Shown piece after piece: positions 5,196 through 6,606 of a stretch of DNA of 6,606 bases; position 1 is the first letter of the stretch; the number at the start of each line of letters is the position of its first letter. The stretch is taken from positions 1 through 6,606 of the forward strand of contig JALUQR010000014.1 of the NCBI GenBank assembly GCA_027017505.1, read 5' to 3'. Made by a program: the position numbers and the translations under genes. This DNA is from a bacterium (GTDB taxonomy: Bacteria; Desulfobacterota; GWC2-55-46; DRQE01). The notes under the pieces are model-generated. The model was not told where the DNA came from and made no database searches. It saw only the letters and a list, made by a program, of their open reading frames with translations.

Positions 5196-5911
5196 TGTCA
5201 GGCAGGTTTTTCGGTGTGGGTCTCGGGCCAGGAGAGCCAGAGCTTGTAACCCTTAAGGCGTACAGGGTCCTGCAGGCTGTGGATGTGATATTCGTGCCCA
5301 GGGCAGAGGGCAGAAGCTCTCGGGTGGCAGAACACATACTTTCAGGGCTGGGGCTTGAAGGGGAGAAACTCAAGCATGTAAGCTTTCCCATGACAGCTGA
5401 CAGACCCGCCCTGAGGGAAAGATACCTCAAGACCGCAGGGCTCATTGTGGAAAGGCTCAGGAAAGAACAGGATGTCGCCTATGTTACCATTGGAGACCCG
5501 CTTCTTTACAGCACCTACATATATCTTCTTGACGCCCTTGGTGAGCTGTGGCCAGGGCTGTGTGTGGAAACAATACCCGGGATAACCTCATACAGTGCCA
5601 TGGCATCGAGGTTTAACTACTCGCTCGCAGAGGGCTCAGAGCGTGTGTGCATATATCCTGCAGGGGGCAATATGAAGGAGCTTGAAGAGGTGATTCTCTC
5701 AAACCACACCACCGTTATAATGAAGGCAGGCAGATGGCTTGATGAGATAATGGCGGTTGTTGAAAGGCTTGGTCTCAGGAAAAACGCCATATTTGCAAGC
5801 AGACTCGGGCTTGAGGGAGAAAGACTTGTGGACCTGAGAAAAAACACACACCCTGACGGTACCGTGCCAGAGGGCTATCTTTCAACACTTATAGTGAGGA
5901 GGCAGTCTTGA
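5195..5911 (+). CDS. cbiL: CbiL, cobalt-factor II C20-methyltransferase
   Basis: A SAM-dependent methyltransferase of 238 residues, normal for the family, that adds the C20 methyl to cobalt-sirohydrochlorin (cobalt-factor II), the first methylation after cobalt insertion. Visible motifs: FFGVGLGPGEPELVTLKA (5-22), VIFVPRAEGRSSRVAEHI, TIGDPLLYSTYIYLL (98-112) and IPGITSYSAMA. The xGDPxxYST block with the following aromatic-rich helix, together with VFVPR-type sequence near residue 35, separates CbiL/CobI from the other corrin methylases. CobI is the aerobic homologue; the neighbouring cbiD and the cbiX domain favour the anaerobic enzyme. It is coupled to cbiE by TAATG and to cbiF by a TTGA overlap. 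Confidence 0.94.
   Translation: MSGRFFGVGLGPGEPELVTLKAYRVLQAVDVIFVPRAEGRSSRVAEHILSGLGLEGEKLKHVSFPMTADRPALRERYLKTAGLIVERLRKEQDVAYVTIGDPLLYSTYIYLLDALGELWPGLCVETIPGITSYSAMASRFNYSLAEGSERVCIYPAGGNMKELEEVILSNHTTVIMKAGRWLDEIMAVVERLGLRKNAIFASRLGLEGERLVDLRKNTHPDGTVPEGYLSTLIVRRQS
5492..5512 (+). repeat. 21-bp tract identical to part of cbiE, copy 2
   Basis: This is the second copy of the tract at 4794-4814, coding GDPLLYS at CbiL residues 100-106 with the same seven codons. The copies are in direct orientation, 698 bp apart. Confidence 0.85.
5896..5902 (+). promoter_or_regulatory. Ribosome binding site deciding the cbiF TTG start
   Basis: GAGGAGG lies 5 nt before the TTG at 5908. A near-ideal Shine-Dalgarno here compensates for the weak start codon and identifies it. 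Confidence 0.8.
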
Positions 5912-6606
5912 AGGTATACTTTATAGGGGCAGGCCCTGGTGAGCCCGAGCTTCTCACCATAAGGGCAAGGGATATAATAGAGAGGGCAGGCGTTATAGTG
6001 TATGCAGGCTCTCTTGTAAACAGGGCGATTGTGGAGAGGTACGCAAGGAACGCAAAGCATATTTACGACTCTTCAGGACTTGACCTTGAGCAGTTAAGGG
6101 AGATATTCAGCAGGTCAGCATCCATGGGGCTTGATGTTGCACGCCTTCACTCTGGAGACCCCTCCATCTACAGTGCCATGGCAGAGCAGATAGAGCTATT
6201 AAGGGAGCTTAACATAGAGTACGAGGTTGTGCCAGGTGTGAGCTCCTTTCAGCTTGCGGTGGCAAGGCTTGGCAGAGAGCTTACCGTGCCAGGCCTTTCG
6301 CAAACGGTGGTGCTAACAAGGGTATCTAATAGAACACCTGGCCCATCACTAAGAGAGCTTGCCCGCCAGATAGAGACAAGGCCAACCCTTGTGCTCTTTC
6401 TTTCCATCTCCATGCTGGATTCCATAGTGGAGGTGCTGAGAGGTGCCTACCATGCGGATACCCCTGTGGTGGTTGCATACAGGGTGGGCTGGAAGGATGA
6501 ACTCATAGTGAGGGGCACACTGTCTGACATAAAGGAGAGGTTAAAAGACCTTTCCATAAAAAAGACAGCCCTCATAATGGTTGGGGATGTGTTTGGAAGA
6601 GGGGGG
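5908..6606 (+). CDS. cbiF: CbiF, cobalt-precorrin-4 C11-methyltransferase (3' partial)
   Basis: A SAM-dependent methyltransferase that methylates C11 of cobalt-precorrin-4. The visible 233 codons have no stop and the gene runs off the window; perhaps 20-30 residues are missing. Motifs: VYFIGAGPGEPELLTIRARDII (residues 3-24), VIVYAGSLVN, LHSGDPSIYSAMAEQ (81-95), VVPGVSSFQLA (107-117), RELTVPGLSQTVVLTR, and the C-terminal half ending IMVGDVFGR. YAGSLV plus LHSGDPSIY plus LTVPGxSQT is diagnostic for CbiF/CobM. The start is TTG, overlapping the cbiL stop as TTGA, chosen because the Shine-Dalgarno at 5896-5902 fits and the GAGPG motif falls at residues 7-11; there is no earlier start in frame. The usual TPxPEGExL segment reads TPGPSL here, about three residues shorter and without its acidic residues. 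Confidence 0.94.
   Translation, partial: MKVYFIGAGPGEPELLTIRARDIIERAGVIVYAGSLVNRAIVERYARNAKHIYDSSGLDLEQLREIFSRSASMGLDVARLHSGDPSIYSAMAEQIELLRELNIEYEVVPGVSSFQLAVARLGRELTVPGLSQTVVLTRVSNRTPGPSLRELARQIETRPTLVLFLSISMLDSIVEVLRGAYHADTPVVVAYRVGWKDELIVRGTLSDIKERLKDLSIKKTALIMVGDVFGRGG

Overview
The window is one tightly packed, rightward-reading cobalamin (vitamin B12) operon behind a cobalamin riboswitch, from a bacterium. The riboswitch leader supports a bacterial rather than archaeal host. The gene set (CbiX chelatase, CbiD, CbiE, CbiL, CbiF, CbiC) is that of the anaerobic, early-cobalt-insertion pathway, so the host is probably an anaerobe or microaerophile. Strong use of AGG/AGA for Arg and ATA for Ile at intermediate GC is common in thermophilic lineages. 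That is only a hint, and I do not assign a taxon.

Layout. 1-26: nothing recognisable; the promoter is presumably upstream of the window. 27-194: cobalamin riboswitch aptamer closed by a perfect 10-bp P1. 195-325: expression platform with a perfect 10-bp hairpin, a putative anti-Shine-Dalgarno strand and a possible 35-codon leader ORF (235-342). 326-1870: cobQ/cbiP, cobyric acid synthase. 1867-2889: a CbiX-CbiC fusion (cobaltochelatase plus cobalt-precorrin-8 methylmutase). 2886-3062: cbtB, a 58-residue protein with a His/Cys C-terminal metal motif. 3092-3499: a small four-helix membrane protein where cbtA would normally sit. 3502-4575: cbiD. 4551-5195: cbiE. 5195-5911: cbiL. 5908-6606: cbiF, with a TTG start, running off the window end.

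How they work together. CbtB and the membrane protein next to it probably bring cobalt into the cell. The CbiX domain inserts it into sirohydrochlorin. CbiL methylates C20, CbiF C11 and CbiE C5, CbiD supports C1 methylation, and the CbiC domain moves the C11 methyl to C12 to give cobyrinate. CobQ later amidates the adenosylated a,c-diamide to cobyric acid. Nearly all genes overlap or abut, implying one translationally coupled transcript repressed by cobalamin. Anaerobic-pathway genes not seen here (cbiT, cbiG, cbiH, cbiJ, cbiA, cbiB) are presumably downstream or elsewhere.

Most unusual points: the CbiX-CbiC fusion, the unassigned four-helix partner of CbtB, the layered leader (riboswitch plus possible translational switch and/or leader peptide), and an identical 21-bp tract in the paralogous cbiE and cbiL genes.
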